DNA of 64,000 nucleotides from Acididesulfobacillus acetoxydans (GTDB taxonomy: Bacteria; Bacillota; Desulfitobacteriia; Desulfitobacteriales; Desulfitobacteriaceae). How positions within the stretch are numbered: position 1 is the stretch's first letter; every line of letters starts with the position of its first letter. The translations under genes were made by a program, and so were the position numbers. Below the pieces are notes generated by a model that saw only the letters and a list, made by a program, of their open reading frames with translations, did no database searches and was not told where the DNA came from. Below are positions 32,139-41,911 of the stretch, piece by piece. The stretch lies in assembly GCF_900016645.1 (NCBI RefSeq), contig NZ_CDGJ01000027.1. One strand, 5' to 3'.

Positions 32139-33083
32139 GTGCAAATACCCGAGCTCCGTTTAAAGAATTTGGTGGCGAAGGTTCCCGTTATCCAAGGCGG
32201 AATGGCAGTGCGGATTTCCTTGGCACCTTTGGCGGCCGCGGTGGCGGAAGAGGGAGGAATCGGGCTCATCGCGGGCAGCGGGATGTCTGTGCCCGAATTG
32301 CGTTCAGAGATCAGGGAAGCCAGACGGCGCACAAGCGGAATTATCGGAGTCAACATTATGTTTGCCGTACGGGAATTTGCTCAGCTGGCCCAAGCCGCTC
32401 TGGAGGAAAAGATTGACCTCCTGGTATCCGGAGCGGGTTTTTCGCGGGATATGTTTGCTTGGGGCGAGGAAACGAAAACGGCGGTGGTTCCCATCGTTTC
32501 CAGTGCCAAGCTGGCCAGGCTGGCTGAAAAACTGGGCGCGGCCGCGGTCATTGTCGAGGGGAATGAGGCCGGCGGACACTTGGGCACCGAACGCTCCATG
32601 CGTGAGATTCTGCCTGAGGTGAAGGAGACTGTCCGCATTCCGGTCATAGGGGCCGGAGGGGTTATGGATGGCAGGGATGTTGTGGAGGTGCTGCGGCTGG
32701 GGGCGGACGGGGTTCAGATGGGAACTCGCTTTGCCTTGAGTGAAGAAAGCAGTGCGGCCCCAGAGTATAAGGCATACCTGTTGGGAGCGGGGCAGGAGGA
32801 CATGGTGATCATCCACAGTCCCGTGGGTTTGCCGGGCAGGGGTATCCGCAATCCTTTCACAGACTCCCTGGCGCGTGGGGATGATGTCAGGCCTCTGCAC
32901 TGCATGGGCTGTTTAAAGAAATGCGAGGGAAATTTCTGCATTATTACGCGTCTCATGCAGGCCCAGCGGGGGGATATGCAAGAGGGACTCGTTTTTTCCG
33001 GGTCAAAGTTTTATAAAGCGAAGGAAGTCTTATCCGTGCGGCAGATTTTCGATAATATCAAGCAAGAAATACTCCAGGCGTAA
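32139..33083 (+). CDS. FabK/nitronate monooxygenase-like flavoprotein with cysteine-rich C-terminus
   Basis: 314-residue TIM-barrel FMN protein of the 2-nitropropane dioxygenase/FabK superfamily: VPVIQGGMAVRIS, GVNIMFA, LVSGAGF, EGNEAGGHLGT (catalytic His region), IPVIGAGGVMDGRD and GADGVQMGTRF. Unlike FabK it ends with CMGCLKKCEGNFC (near 32901), four closely spaced cysteines that could hold an iron-sulfur cluster or zinc, followed by ~45 residues. GTG start after GGGAGGA. It sits between acpP and fabF, so a fatty acid role is likely, but substrate and electron donor are unknown. Confidence 0.82.
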   Translation: MQIPELRLKNLVAKVPVIQGGMAVRISLAPLAAAVAEEGGIGLIAGSGMSVPELRSEIREARRRTSGIIGVNIMFAVREFAQLAQAALEEKIDLLVSGAGFSRDMFAWGEETKTAVVPIVSSAKLARLAEKLGAAAVIVEGNEAGGHLGTERSMREILPEVKETVRIPVIGAGGVMDGRDVVEVLRLGADGVQMGTRFALSEESSAAPEYKAYLLGAGQEDMVIIHSPVGLPGRGIRNPFTDSLARGDDVRPLHCMGCLKKCEGNFCIITRLMQAQRGDMQEGLVFSGSKFYKAKEVLSVRQIFDNIKQEILQA

Positions 33084-33097
33084 AAGGAGATGGTTCC

Positions 33098-34342
33098 ATG
33101 AAAAGACGTGCTGTGATTACCGGGATGGGGGTTATTTCACCCGTAGGAAGCAGTCTTGAGGAATTTTGGACCGGCCTGGTTGAGGGTAAATCAGGCATCG
33201 GCCCGGTAACGCGTTTTGATGTCAGTGCTTTGCCCACCCAGGTGGCCGGGGAAGTGAAGGATTTCCAACCGGAAAATTGGCTGGACCGGAAGGAGAGCCG
33301 GCATATGGATCGCTTTGCCCAGTTTGCCGTAGCGGCCGCCAAGATGGCTCTCAAGGACGCGGACCTCCCGCCGGAGGGGCTGGACAAAGAGCGGGCGGGC
33401 GTCGTGCTGGGCTGCGGCATCGGCGGTGTGATTACGTTCGAGGAGCAGAAAGAAGTATTGATGAAGAAAGGTCCCGGCCGCGTCAGCCCTTTTTTTGTGC
33501 CGATGTTGATCAGCAATATGGCGGCCGGGCATTTGTCTCTGGCGTTTGGCCTGCGCGGGCCGAGTCTGACTGTCGTCACAGCCTGCGCTTCGGCCACGAA
33601 TGCCATAGGGGAGGCCTTGCGCATCATTCAGCGGGGAGAAGCGGACGTCGTGCTCTGCGGGGGAACCGAGGCTCCGATCACGGAACTGGCTTTTGCCGGG
33701 TTCTGTTCCATGAAAGCGATGTCCACGGAAAAAGGAAACCCGGCCGAAGTCTGCCGCCCGTTTGATAAGCGCAGGAGCGGCTTTGTCATCGGTGAGGGGG
33801 CCGGAATCCTGGTTTTGGAGGCCGCGGAGCATGCCGAAGCGCGCCGGGCCCGGGTTTATGCCGAACTCTGCGGGTACGGAAGTTCTTCGGACGCCTATCA
33901 TATTACCGCACCGGCACCGGGGGGCACGGGCGCGGCTAAAGCCATGGCCCTGGCTCTGCAAGACGCGGAACTCACTGCGCGGGAGGTCGATTATATCAAC
34001 GCTCACGGTACGGGGACTGATGCCAACGATTTAACCGAGACCCAAGCGATCAAGTCGGTCTTCGGCGCGTCCGCTTACTCCGTTCCGGTCAGTTCAACTA
34101 AATCCATGACAGGGCATCTGATGGGAGCTACGGGGGCGGTCGAAGCCATCGCTTCCGCTTTGGTTATTGAGCGGGGCATTATTCCGCCCACCATTAATTA
34201 CGGAGAACCCGATCCGGAGTGCGATCTTGACTATGTTCCGAATGTCGCCCGCGTGAAGAAAGTGGCGGTGGCCATGTCTAATACCTTCGGTTTTGGCGGG
34301 CACAATGCGACCATAGTACTGAAAAAGTTTGCCCAAAGGTGA
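33098..34342 (+). CDS. fabF: 3-oxoacyl-ACP synthase II FabF
   Basis: Elongating condensing enzyme. Cys-His-His triad: TACASATNAIG, INAHGTGTDANDLTE and TKSMTGHLMGATG. Ends NTFGFGGHNATIVLKKF. 414 residues. Starts 14 bases after the flavoprotein gene and overlaps the rnc upstream region. Confidence 0.95.
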   Translation: MKRRAVITGMGVISPVGSSLEEFWTGLVEGKSGIGPVTRFDVSALPTQVAGEVKDFQPENWLDRKESRHMDRFAQFAVAAAKMALKDADLPPEGLDKERAGVVLGCGIGGVITFEEQKEVLMKKGPGRVSPFFVPMLISNMAAGHLSLAFGLRGPSLTVVTACASATNAIGEALRIIQRGEADVVLCGGTEAPITELAFAGFCSMKAMSTEKGNPAEVCRPFDKRRSGFVIGEGAGILVLEAAEHAEARRARVYAELCGYGSSSDAYHITAPAPGGTGAAKAMALALQDAELTAREVDYINAHGTGTDANDLTETQAIKSVFGASAYSVPVSSTKSMTGHLMGATGAVEAIASALVIERGIIPPTINYGEPDPECDLDYVPNVARVKKVAVAMSNTFGFGGHNATIVLKKFAQR

Positions 34343-34347
34343 GGGTG

Positions 34348-35109
34348 ATGAGGATTAACACAAAACGAAATAAGAACGCGAAGCTGAAGAGAAGCCCCGC
34401 GGGGCATAAAAGGAAAGAAACCGGTTCGGGTCTGACCCAGAGGCTGGAGTTGGGTACGCCGCCCAGCCGCCTTTTGACGATGGCCCTGACTCATCCCTCT
34501 TACCTGTTTGAAAATCCGCGGGCGGGGGCGGAAAACAATCAGCGGTTGGAGTTTTTGGGAGATGCCGTTCTTGACTTTGTCATCGCGGAGTATCTGTACT
34601 TGACTTATCCGGAACGTCCGGAAGGCGAACTTACCAAAATGAGGGCGGCGGTAGTGAACGAAGGCACTTTGGCCCGCAAGGCGAGGGAGATTGAACTGGG
34701 GCACGAATTGCTTTTGGGCCACGGTGAGGAGGTTTCCGGAGGACGGGACCGCCCTTCTATTTTAGCCGACGCCTGGGAGGCGGTGATCGGGGCTGTCTAT
34801 TTGCAGTACGGTTTTGAGGAAGTCAGGCGCGTTATTCTGCAGATGTTGAAGCCGGCCATCGAAGACGTCGCTTCCGGGGATTACGGTGATTATAAGACGG
34901 CGTTACAGGAAAAGGCCCAGCGGGAAGAGAATGAAGTGAGCTATCGCATTTTGGCTGAAGAGGGGCCGGATCACAATAAGCGTTTCACGGCCGGGGTTTT
35001 TCTGCAGGGAAAAATTATGGGCCGGGGCAGGGGCCGGACGAAAAAAGAGGCGGAGCAAAACGCGGCCCAACAGGTACTGGAGCATTGGGGGGAGGAGGGT
35101 GATGACTGA
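34348..35109 (+). CDS. rnc: Ribonuclease III
   Basis: Double-strand-specific RNase for rRNA processing. NQRLEFLGDAVLDFVIAEYL is the catalytic signature; a second acidic cluster is in ADAWEAVIGAVYL. The C-terminal dsRNA-binding domain runs from ~175 (DYKTALQEKAQ) to the end. ATG 34348 follows AAAGGTGAGGG; GTG 34339 is possible. The first ~30 residues are a basic extension. Overlaps smc. Confidence 0.94.
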   Translation: MRINTKRNKNAKLKRSPAGHKRKETGSGLTQRLELGTPPSRLLTMALTHPSYLFENPRAGAENNQRLEFLGDAVLDFVIAEYLYLTYPERPEGELTKMRAAVVNEGTLARKAREIELGHELLLGHGEEVSGGRDRPSILADAWEAVIGAVYLQYGFEEVRRVILQMLKPAIEDVASGDYGDYKTALQEKAQREENEVSYRILAEEGPDHNKRFTAGVFLQGKIMGRGRGRTKKEAEQNAAQQVLEHWGEEGDD

Positions 35110-38100
35110 AGCCGTGAATCTTCCCGTTTTTCTCAAGTCAATCACGATTCAGGGGTTTAAGTCTTTTGCCGACCGGGTGAGGTTTGATCTGCAACACGGT
35201 CTTTCCGTGATCGTCGGTCCGAACGGCAGCGGAAAAAGCAATGTGGCTGACGCGGTCCGTTGGGTCCTGGGGGAGCAGAGCGCCAAAAGCCTGAGGGGCA
35301 GCCGCATGGAAGACATTATTTTTGCCGGAAGTTCAGGGCGGCGTTCCGTGGGGATGGCGGAGGTATCCCTGACTTTTGATAATTCAAGCGGTATTTTTCC
35401 CCTGGAGTTCCAGGAGGTTTGCGTGACCCGCAGGGTTTTCCGGGATGGGGAAGGGCAGTTTTTCATTAATCATTCTCCCTGTCGTTTGCGGGATTTGCAG
35501 GAGCTTTTCCTCGATACCGGGGCCGGAAAGGAAGGATTCTCCATTATCGGGCAAGGGCGGGTCGAGGAGATCCTCAATGCCAAACCGGAGGAGAGACGGC
35601 TAATTCTGGAAGAGGCGGCCGGAGTTGCCAAGTACCGGGTGAGAAAGAGGGAAGCTCTCAAACGGCTGGATGATACGGAGCGTAATCTCGAACGGCTCTC
35701 CGACATTTTGCGGGAGATTGAAGAACGGCTGGAACCGCTTTCCCATCAGGCGGAGGTCGCCCGCCGGGGCCTGGCCCTGCAAACAGAGTTACATACCTTG
35801 GAAATTCAGGCGATCGTTCGGGATTTGGCGGAGGTCCGGCGGAAACTGACGGCTTCCCAAGAGGAGGAGGCCAGTTTGCGCCTGACCCGGGCGGAGGCCG
35901 AGGCCGAACTGGCGCAGGCGGAGGGGTGCAGCCAGGAACTCAAGCTCGGGGAGAAACAACTTGAGGAAGCGGTTCAACTTCAGCACAACGAAGTCTTTCG
36001 TGCGGAGCAAGCTTGCGCTGCCCTGGAAAATCGGCTAAATGTCCTGCGGGAGCGCTATGACAATCTGGCGGAGCAGACCCAACGGCTGGCCGGGGAGGTC
36101 CGGCAGGGCCAGACATTGGAGCAGGAGAACAGGTTGAAGGTCGAGGCTTTGGTGGGAAAGCAGGCGCTCTTGCGGCGCACGGTCCAAGAGGCGTCAAAGG
36201 AAGGCGCGGTTCGCGAAGAGGCTCTGGACCGAGCCAGGACCAAAAACGGTTTGGATGTCTTGGATAAGACCAAAGACGAGTTATTCGCCGCCCTTTCCGA
36301 ACAGGCGGCTTGCTCCAACAGGCTGACGGGGGTTAGGCACACCCTGGACTCCCTGGAGCAGCAACAGGCCTCTCTGGCCAAGGCGGAATCCGGTTATCTG
36401 GAACGAGTGCAGACTGTGCGCGGGGAGTTGGAGGAGGTACAATCCCGCCGGCAAGGGTCTGACGAGGAAGAGGCTCGCCTGAGCCGGGAGGAAAACCGCC
36501 TGCGGGAAGCCTTCGTAGAGGCGGAAGCAGAATTTCGGTCGGCGGAGCGGGCTTTGGCGGAACTCAGGGGCCGCAAGGAAAGGCTGAAGGCCAAACAGCA
36601 TGCCCTGGTCTCATTGGCGGATTCCCTGGAAGGGTATGCCCGCGGAGTGCGCGAACTGTTGGCGGCTAAGAAGCGGGGAAATCCGGTCTGCCGGGGATTG
36701 TGCGGAACCGTGGCCGACCTGATTGCGGTCGAGGAGAAGTACGAGCTGGCGCTTGAGACGGCTTTGGGGGGAGCGCAGCAAGACATCGTGACGGTGGACC
36801 TGGAAGCAGCCAAGCGGGCCATTGCTTTTCTGAAAGCGGAGCGAGCGGGGTGGGCTACTTTTCTGCCTCTGGACACGGTGCGGGGAGGTTGTTTGGCGAC
36901 GTCCTCAGTGGCGGCCGATCCGGGCTTTATCGGCTTGGCGGTGGACTTGGTCCGTTTTGAGGAGCGCTATCGCCCGGCGATGACCAACCTTCTGGGGCGC
37001 ACCCTAATCGTGGTCGACATGGAGGCCGCGGGGCGGGTGGCGGCGGCTGCGGGTTATAAAGCCCGAGTTGTTACTGTGGAAGGGGATCAGATTCATCCCG
37101 GCGGAACCCTTACCGGCGGGAGCCGGCAGCGTAAGGGCAGCAATTTCTTGGGACGGAGCCGGGAACTCGGCCTGCTGGCGGAGGAACTGGCGCAGCTGGC
37201 CCGGGAGGAAGAGGAAAAAAGCCGGGACCTGCAAAGACTGGCCGAGGAAAAAACGGGGCTGGAATTGAAACTCAAGGATTTGAGCGAGAAACGGCGCTCG
37301 CTGCAGGAGGAGAAGGCTGTTTTGGCCGCTAACCGCGGGACTTTGGAGGTTCAGTTGAAGCGGTGGAGTGAGGAACTGGAAATCGCGCGGCAGAATCTTA
37401 TCGGGATCCGGGCTCAGAAGGAGGAGGCGGGGCAGGCGCTCTCAGCAGCGCTGAGTGCGGTGTCGGCCGGTGAAGAAAGAGTGTCCGGCCTGCGCCGGGA
37501 GCTGCGGCAGGAGGAGGCGCGGGCCCAGGCGGCTGCCGGGGAAGCGGAACGGTTGACAGAGGCTTTGACAGAGGCGAAAGTGCAGATGGCGAAATGGGAG
37601 GAGGAACTGCGCCAGACAGCGGTTCAACTGGCGGAGGAAAAGGCGCGGGCGTCCGAGCAGGCCCGAGCGCTGCGAGAGGAAGAAGCAAGACTCGCCCGAA
37701 TGGAGGAGAGCCTGGCGGCGGTTCTCGGGGAAAGCGAAAATGTGAGCCAGACTTTGGTCCAAGCGCAAGAAGGCAGAAGTGAGAAACAACTGCGGCTGGT
37801 GCAACTGAGAGAAGAGCGGGAGCGGCTTTCCGCCCGGTCGGCAAAAGCCGAAGAGCGGACCCGTGCAAGCCGTAAGCATCTGATGGCCCTTGAGCAGCGT
37901 CAGCACAACCTGGAACTGGCGGCAACCCGTTGGCAGACCGAGTGGCAAGGAGGGTCTGTCCGCTTAGCGGATGAGTTTGCCCTGTCCTGGCCGGAAGCTT
38001 TGGCTTATGAGACGGAAATGGCACGCGCTGAGATCCAGGAACGGATCAAGGTCCGGCGCGCGGAGTTGGAAGCGCTCGGGCCCATTAACCAGGCGGCCGT

Positions 38101-38695
38101 TACGGAATATCCCGCACTGGCGGAAAGGCGGGAGTTTTTGCGGGCCCAAGAGGAGGATCTCCTGGAAGCCGGCGGGAAGCTGAGGCGACTGATCTCGGAA
38201 CTGGATGAAACCATGAGTCTGCGTTTCAAAGAAGGTTTTGAAGCGGTGAACGCGGCTTTCGGCCGGGCCTTTCAGGAACTGTTCAGCGGCGGCCGAGCCG
38301 AATTGCGCCTGGTTGAGCCGGACAATCTGCTGGAAACCGGGGTGGAGATTATCGCCCAGCCGCCAGGAAAGAAACTGCAATGGCTTTCCCTCCTGTCCGG
38401 CGGGGAGAGGGCTTTGACGGCCATAGCCCTGTTGTTTGGGCTCCTTCACGTCAAACCGAGTCCTTTTTGTTTGCTGGATGAGATCGAGGCTTCCTTGGAC
38501 GACGCCAACGTACAGCGTTTTGCCGGCTACATCCGGAAACTTTCCGCCTCTACTCAGTTTATAGTCATTTCCCACCGCAAAGGGACCATGGAAGCGGCGG
38601 ATGTCCTTTACGGGATTGCCATGGAGGAGTCGGGAGTTTCCAAACTTTTGACGGTGCGGATGGACGCGGGAGAGGAGGATCCGGTCAGCGCCTAG
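35102..38695 (+). CDS. smc: Chromosome segregation SMC protein
   Basis: Condensin ATPase of ~1197 residues. N-terminal head with KSFADRV and Walker A GPNGSGKSNVADAVRWVLGE; long coiled coil; hinge domain around residues 515-680 (GTVADLIAVEEKYELALE to GGSRQRKG); second coil; C-terminal head with signature LLSGGERALTAIALLF and Walker B FCLLDEIEASLDDANV. Overlaps rnc by 8 bases, the usual rnc-smc-ftsY order. The coil is Glu/Arg-rich with many alanines. Confidence 0.96.
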   Translation: MTEAVNLPVFLKSITIQGFKSFADRVRFDLQHGLSVIVGPNGSGKSNVADAVRWVLGEQSAKSLRGSRMEDIIFAGSSGRRSVGMAEVSLTFDNSSGIFPLEFQEVCVTRRVFRDGEGQFFINHSPCRLRDLQELFLDTGAGKEGFSIIGQGRVEEILNAKPEERRLILEEAAGVAKYRVRKREALKRLDDTERNLERLSDILREIEERLEPLSHQAEVARRGLALQTELHTLEIQAIVRDLAEVRRKLTASQEEEASLRLTRAEAEAELAQAEGCSQELKLGEKQLEEAVQLQHNEVFRAEQACAALENRLNVLRERYDNLAEQTQRLAGEVRQGQTLEQENRLKVEALVGKQALLRRTVQEASKEGAVREEALDRARTKNGLDVLDKTKDELFAALSEQAACSNRLTGVRHTLDSLEQQQASLAKAESGYLERVQTVRGELEEVQSRRQGSDEEEARLSREENRLREAFVEAEAEFRSAERALAELRGRKERLKAKQHALVSLADSLEGYARGVRELLAAKKRGNPVCRGLCGTVADLIAVEEKYELALETALGGAQQDIVTVDLEAAKRAIAFLKAERAGWATFLPLDTVRGGCLATSSVAADPGFIGLAVDLVRFEERYRPAMTNLLGRTLIVVDMEAAGRVAAAAGYKARVVTVEGDQIHPGGTLTGGSRQRKGSNFLGRSRELGLLAEELAQLAREEEEKSRDLQRLAEEKTGLELKLKDLSEKRRSLQEEKAVLAANRGTLEVQLKRWSEELEIARQNLIGIRAQKEEAGQALSAALSAVSAGEERVSGLRRELRQEEARAQAAAGEAERLTEALTEAKVQMAKWEEELRQTAVQLAEEKARASEQARALREEEARLARMEESLAAVLGESENVSQTLVQAQEGRSEKQLRLVQLREERERLSARSAKAEERTRASRKHLMALEQRQHNLELAATRWQTEWQGGSVRLADEFALSWPEALAYETEMARAEIQERIKVRRAELEALGPINQAAVTEYPALAERREFLRAQEEDLLEAGGKLRRLISELDETMSLRFKEGFEAVNAAFGRAFQELFSGGRAELRLVEPDNLLETGVEIIAQPPGKKLQWLSLLSGGERALTAIALLFGLLHVKPSPFCLLDEIEASLDDANVQRFAGYIRKLSASTQFIVISHRKGTMEAADVLYGIAMEESGVSKLLTVRMDAGEEDPVSA

Positions 38696-38897
38696 CGCCG
38701 TGATTCTGGTGGGAATCGGTTCTTAGAACTTCCTCGTTTTTTGACTACGGGAAGGTTCGGGGTTCGGAAGACGCTGGGAGAGGTTCAGTTACTGTTCTCC
38801 GGCCGGAAGGTATAAATCGTTGTCCGGGCGGGATTGTTTAATGTTTCGGGCAGTTATGATAAAATACTCCTAAAAGTGTCTGAAAGGAAGAGACAAA

Positions 38898-39830
38898 GTG
38901 GCGGGTTTCTTCAGCCAGTTAAAACAGGGTTTAGTAAAGACCAGGCAGAATTTTGTGGACAAGGTTGGAGAACTTTTAACCGGACGCCGCAAGATCGACG
39001 AAGAACTCTACGAAGCGCTGGAAGAAGCGCTGATTCGCTCCGATGCGGGAGTTAACACGGCCATGGAGTTGGTGGAGAAGTTGCGCCGAGAGGTGAAGAA
39101 CCGGAAACTGACCGAGGCGCAAGAATTGCGGGAAGTCTTGCAAGAATTGGTGGCGGACCTGCTGGGAGCCGGGAAGCCGCTCAATCTGGCCGAACCCGGC
39201 CCCACGGTTATCTTGGTTGTCGGGGTGAACGGGGTCGGCAAAACGACGACTATCGGCAAGCTGGCCAATTATTTCCGGCGGGAGGGGAAACGGGTTATTC
39301 TGGCGGCTGGAGACACGTTCCGGGCGGCTGCCATCGATCAACTGGAAATCTGGGGAGAGCGCTCCGGGGCGGAAGTGGTTAAACAAAAAGAAGGGGCGGA
39401 TCCGGCAGCAGTGGCCTTCGATGCGATTCAGGCCGCCAAGTCGCGCCAGGCGGACGTCGTCCTCATGGATACGGCGGGCCGCTTGCATAACAAGGTTAAC
39501 TTAATGGAAGAGTTGCGGAAGGTGAAAAGAGTGATCACGCGGGAAATCCCCGCTGCTCCGCACGAAGTATTGCTCGTGCTTGATGCGACGACGGGGCAGA
39601 ACGCTATCCAGCAAGCGAAGCTCTTCCGGGAAACGGCCGGGGTTACGGGAATTGTTCTGACGAAGCTGGATGGGACGGCCAAAGGAGGAGTCGTGCTGGG
39701 CATTCAAGGGGAAGTGAGGATTCCGGTTAAGTGGATCGGGATCGGGGAAGGGATGGACGATCTCCGCCCCTTCGTGCCGCAGGATTTTGCCGCAGCGCTC
39801 TTCAGCGGCTTGGATGAGGCGGAGGGGTAA
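38898..39830 (+). CDS. ftsY: Signal recognition particle receptor FtsY
   Basis: SRP receptor GTPase at the membrane. N domain (~1-85) and G domain with GVNGVGKTTTIGKLA, DTFRAAAIDQLE, MDTAGRLHNK, TKLDGTAKGG and WIGIGEGMDDLRPF. 310 residues, the short form without an acidic A domain. GTG start after AGGAAGAG. The 200 bases before it hold a possible promoter (-10-like GATAAAAT near 38863) but no clear -35. Confidence 0.95.
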   Translation: MAGFFSQLKQGLVKTRQNFVDKVGELLTGRRKIDEELYEALEEALIRSDAGVNTAMELVEKLRREVKNRKLTEAQELREVLQELVADLLGAGKPLNLAEPGPTVILVVGVNGVGKTTTIGKLANYFRREGKRVILAAGDTFRAAAIDQLEIWGERSGAEVVKQKEGADPAAVAFDAIQAAKSRQADVVLMDTAGRLHNKVNLMEELRKVKRVITREIPAAPHEVLLVLDATTGQNAIQQAKLFRETAGVTGIVLTKLDGTAKGGVVLGIQGEVRIPVKWIGIGEGMDDLRPFVPQDFAAALFSGLDEAEG

Positions 39831-39904
39831 CGGATTCCCGGAAAGTTTCCGGGGAAATGGTCTGGTGCCTTACAAGGGCCTGAAGCGAGAGGAAGGTGGT
39901 CTGG

Positions 39905-40945
39905 ATGAAGACAATCGAATGGTTGGGAGATTCTCTGCGGATATTGGATCAGACGAAGCTGCCGGTGGAAAGTGTTTACCTCTGGACAAAATCGTACGAA
40001 GATGTAGCTGGAGCGATCGAACACATGCAAGTGCGCGGCGCGCCGGCTATCGGCGCTACTGCGGCTTACGGTTTTGCGCTGGGCGCTTTGGCTTATGAGG
40101 GGAGCCGCGAGGGATTGGACGCTTATATGGAAAAGGTCTCCGCCCGCTTGGAGTCCACCCGGCCCACGGCAGTTAATTTGTTTTGGGCTTTGCGCCGGAT
40201 GCAGGACACCCTGCGTGAGGCCCGGTCTGTCGAGGATCTGGCGGAAGTGCGGAAACTGTTGGTGCAAGAGGCGGACAAGATCGCCGATGACGACCGGCGC
40301 ATGAACCGCCTGCTCGGGGAACACGGCAATGCGCTCGTTCCGCCTAAGGCGGCTATTTTGACCCACTGCAACGCCGGCTCCTTGGCGACGGTGGATTACG
40401 GCACGGCTTTAGGCGTGGTTCGAGCGGCCGTGGCAGCCGGTAAGGAAATCAAGGTTTACGCGGACGAAACCCGGCCTTTTCTGCAGGGAGCCAGACTGAC
40501 GGCCTGGGAACTGATGCAGGATGGGATCCCGGTGACCTTAATTGCCGATAACATGGCGGGTTTTCTCATGCAGCAAGGCAAGGTGGATTTGGTCATTGTC
40601 GGAGCGGACCGCATTGCGGCCAACGGGGATACCGCCAATAAAATCGGGACCTATTCCTTGGCGGTGCTGGCTCATGTGCACGGGATTCCGTTTTATGTGG
40701 CGGCTCCGACCTCAACCATCGATCTTAAAATGGCGGGGGGGCAGGATATCCCGATCGAGGAACGCGCGGGCAAGGAGATCCGGGAGTTCCGAGGAATTCC
40801 GGTGGCGCCGGCGGACGTTCCGGTCTATAATCCTGCCTTTGATGTGACCCCGGCTAAGTATATCACCGGGATTATTTCGGAAAAGGGTGTTGTTTCCCCT
40901 CCTTATTCCGTCAATTTCCTGAAGATTATGGTGCGTCCCTCATGA
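39905..40945 (+). CDS. mtnA: 5-methylthioribose-1-phosphate isomerase
   Basis: Converts methylthioribose 1-phosphate to methylthioribulose 1-phosphate in salvage of methylthioadenosine. Motifs: MQVRGAPAIGATAAYG, HCNAGSLATVDYGTALG (catalytic Cys), ADETRPFLQGARLTAWEL and GADRIAANGDTANKIGTYSLA (catalytic Asp). 346 residues. ATG 39905 follows GAGGAAGG. Its stop overlaps the next gene (ATGA). Close relatives include eIF2B alpha subunits, but the full active site favours MtnA. Confidence 0.93.
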   Translation: MKTIEWLGDSLRILDQTKLPVESVYLWTKSYEDVAGAIEHMQVRGAPAIGATAAYGFALGALAYEGSREGLDAYMEKVSARLESTRPTAVNLFWALRRMQDTLREARSVEDLAEVRKLLVQEADKIADDDRRMNRLLGEHGNALVPPKAAILTHCNAGSLATVDYGTALGVVRAAVAAGKEIKVYADETRPFLQGARLTAWELMQDGIPVTLIADNMAGFLMQQGKVDLVIVGADRIAANGDTANKIGTYSLAVLAHVHGIPFYVAAPTSTIDLKMAGGQDIPIEERAGKEIREFRGIPVAPADVPVYNPAFDVTPAKYITGIISEKGVVSPPYSVNFLKIMVRPS

Positions 40946-41583
40946 ATCTGGGCCAGAGAGTTCTGCGGATTGGCCGAGAACTGGTTATAAGCGGGGCGGT
41001 GGCGGGTACGTGGGGAAATGTTTCCGCCTGGGATGAGGAGAAGGAGGGCTTCTGGATCACTCCGAGCGGGATGGATTACCTGTCATTGCAGGAAGAAGAC
41101 TTGGTGTTATTGAACATTCGGGGCGAGATTAGAGAGGGGTCGCGGCGGCCTTCTTCGGAACTTCCGCTCCACCTGGAAATCTATCGTCAGAGGCCTGATG
41201 TTAAGGGGGTCATCCACACTCACTCCGTCCACGCCTCGGCTCACGCGGCGGTCCGCTTGGCTATTCCGCCTCTGGTCGAGGATTTGGCGATGATCGTGGG
41301 CGGCGAGGTGCCGGTATCTGCTTACCAGCCGCCCGGAAGCCGGGAGTTGGCGCTCGCGGCGGTCAAAGCTTTGGGTTCAGGGAATGCGGTCCTTTTACCG
41401 AATCACGGTTTGGTGGGTGTGGGGACAAGCCCGGAAGAAGCGTGGAAGGTATGCCGCGTTTGTGAGAAAGGGGCGCAGATCCATGTTTTTTCGCGCCTTC
41501 TGGGACAGCCTGTGCTTTTTTCGGATGAAGAGGTGCGCCGGATGAGAGAAGCGTATGTGGGGGATTACGGTCAGCCGACATAA
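40942..41583 (+). CDS. Class II aldolase, probable methylthioribulose-1-phosphate aldolase
   Basis: 213-residue zinc aldolase/epimerase of the FucA/AraD family: GTWGNVSAW, ITPSGMDY, SSELPLHLEIY, the metal histidines in HTHSVHASAHA and LPNHGLVGVG. It overlaps mtnA by 4 bases and precedes mtaD. In the anaerobic DHAP shunt known from Rhodospirillum and pathogenic E. coli, an enzyme of this family (Ald2) cleaves methylthioribulose 1-phosphate to DHAP and methylthioacetaldehyde. MtnB dehydratase belongs to the same fold, so that is the alternative; no mtnC, mtnW or mtnD is nearby. Confidence 0.82.
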   Translation: MNLGQRVLRIGRELVISGAVAGTWGNVSAWDEEKEGFWITPSGMDYLSLQEEDLVLLNIRGEIREGSRRPSSELPLHLEIYRQRPDVKGVIHTHSVHASAHAAVRLAIPPLVEDLAMIVGGEVPVSAYQPPGSRELALAAVKALGSGNAVLLPNHGLVGVGTSPEEAWKVCRVCEKGAQIHVFSRLLGQPVLFSDEEVRRMREAYVGDYGQPT

Positions 41584-41911
41584 GTACGGAACTTCGGCTC
41601 GTTCGAACTGCGCCCGCGCCACGGGATATCCCGGGTGCGAAATGCCCGGGGAAGCGTACCGGCTCCCGCAATGGTAAGACGCTGACGGCGGCTGCAAACC
41701 GCGGGGAGTCTTTTGCGCCGGGTCTTGGTCTTATTAAGCTGAACGAGTTCACTCGGGCAGGGTGACGCGGGCAGAGACCGAAGAAAGCCGGCAGAGACTG
41801 AAGAAAGCCGGCAGGGACTCAAAAAGAGCCGGCAGAGACTCAAAAAAGGCCGGAGTGCCGGTTAATCCGCTTGCAACGGTTTCGCAAGCCGGCGAAAAGG
41901 GGGTAGCGCAA
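41584..41911. repeat. Aldolase-mtaD spacer with a fourfold tandem repeat
   Basis: About 330 bases. At 41771-41852 a 20-21 bp unit (GCAGAGACCGAAGAAAGCCG and variants) is repeated four times, the last two units with AAAAA in place of GAA. The reading frame of mtaD stays open through it but the ribosome site and conserved start lie after it, so it is probably noncoding. No promoter was identified. Confidence 0.75.

Noticed and set aside
41762..41911. Extended N-terminus of MtaD through the tandem repeat
   Set aside because: The conserved family start and a good ribosome site lie at 41912; the upstream residues are just the translated repeat.
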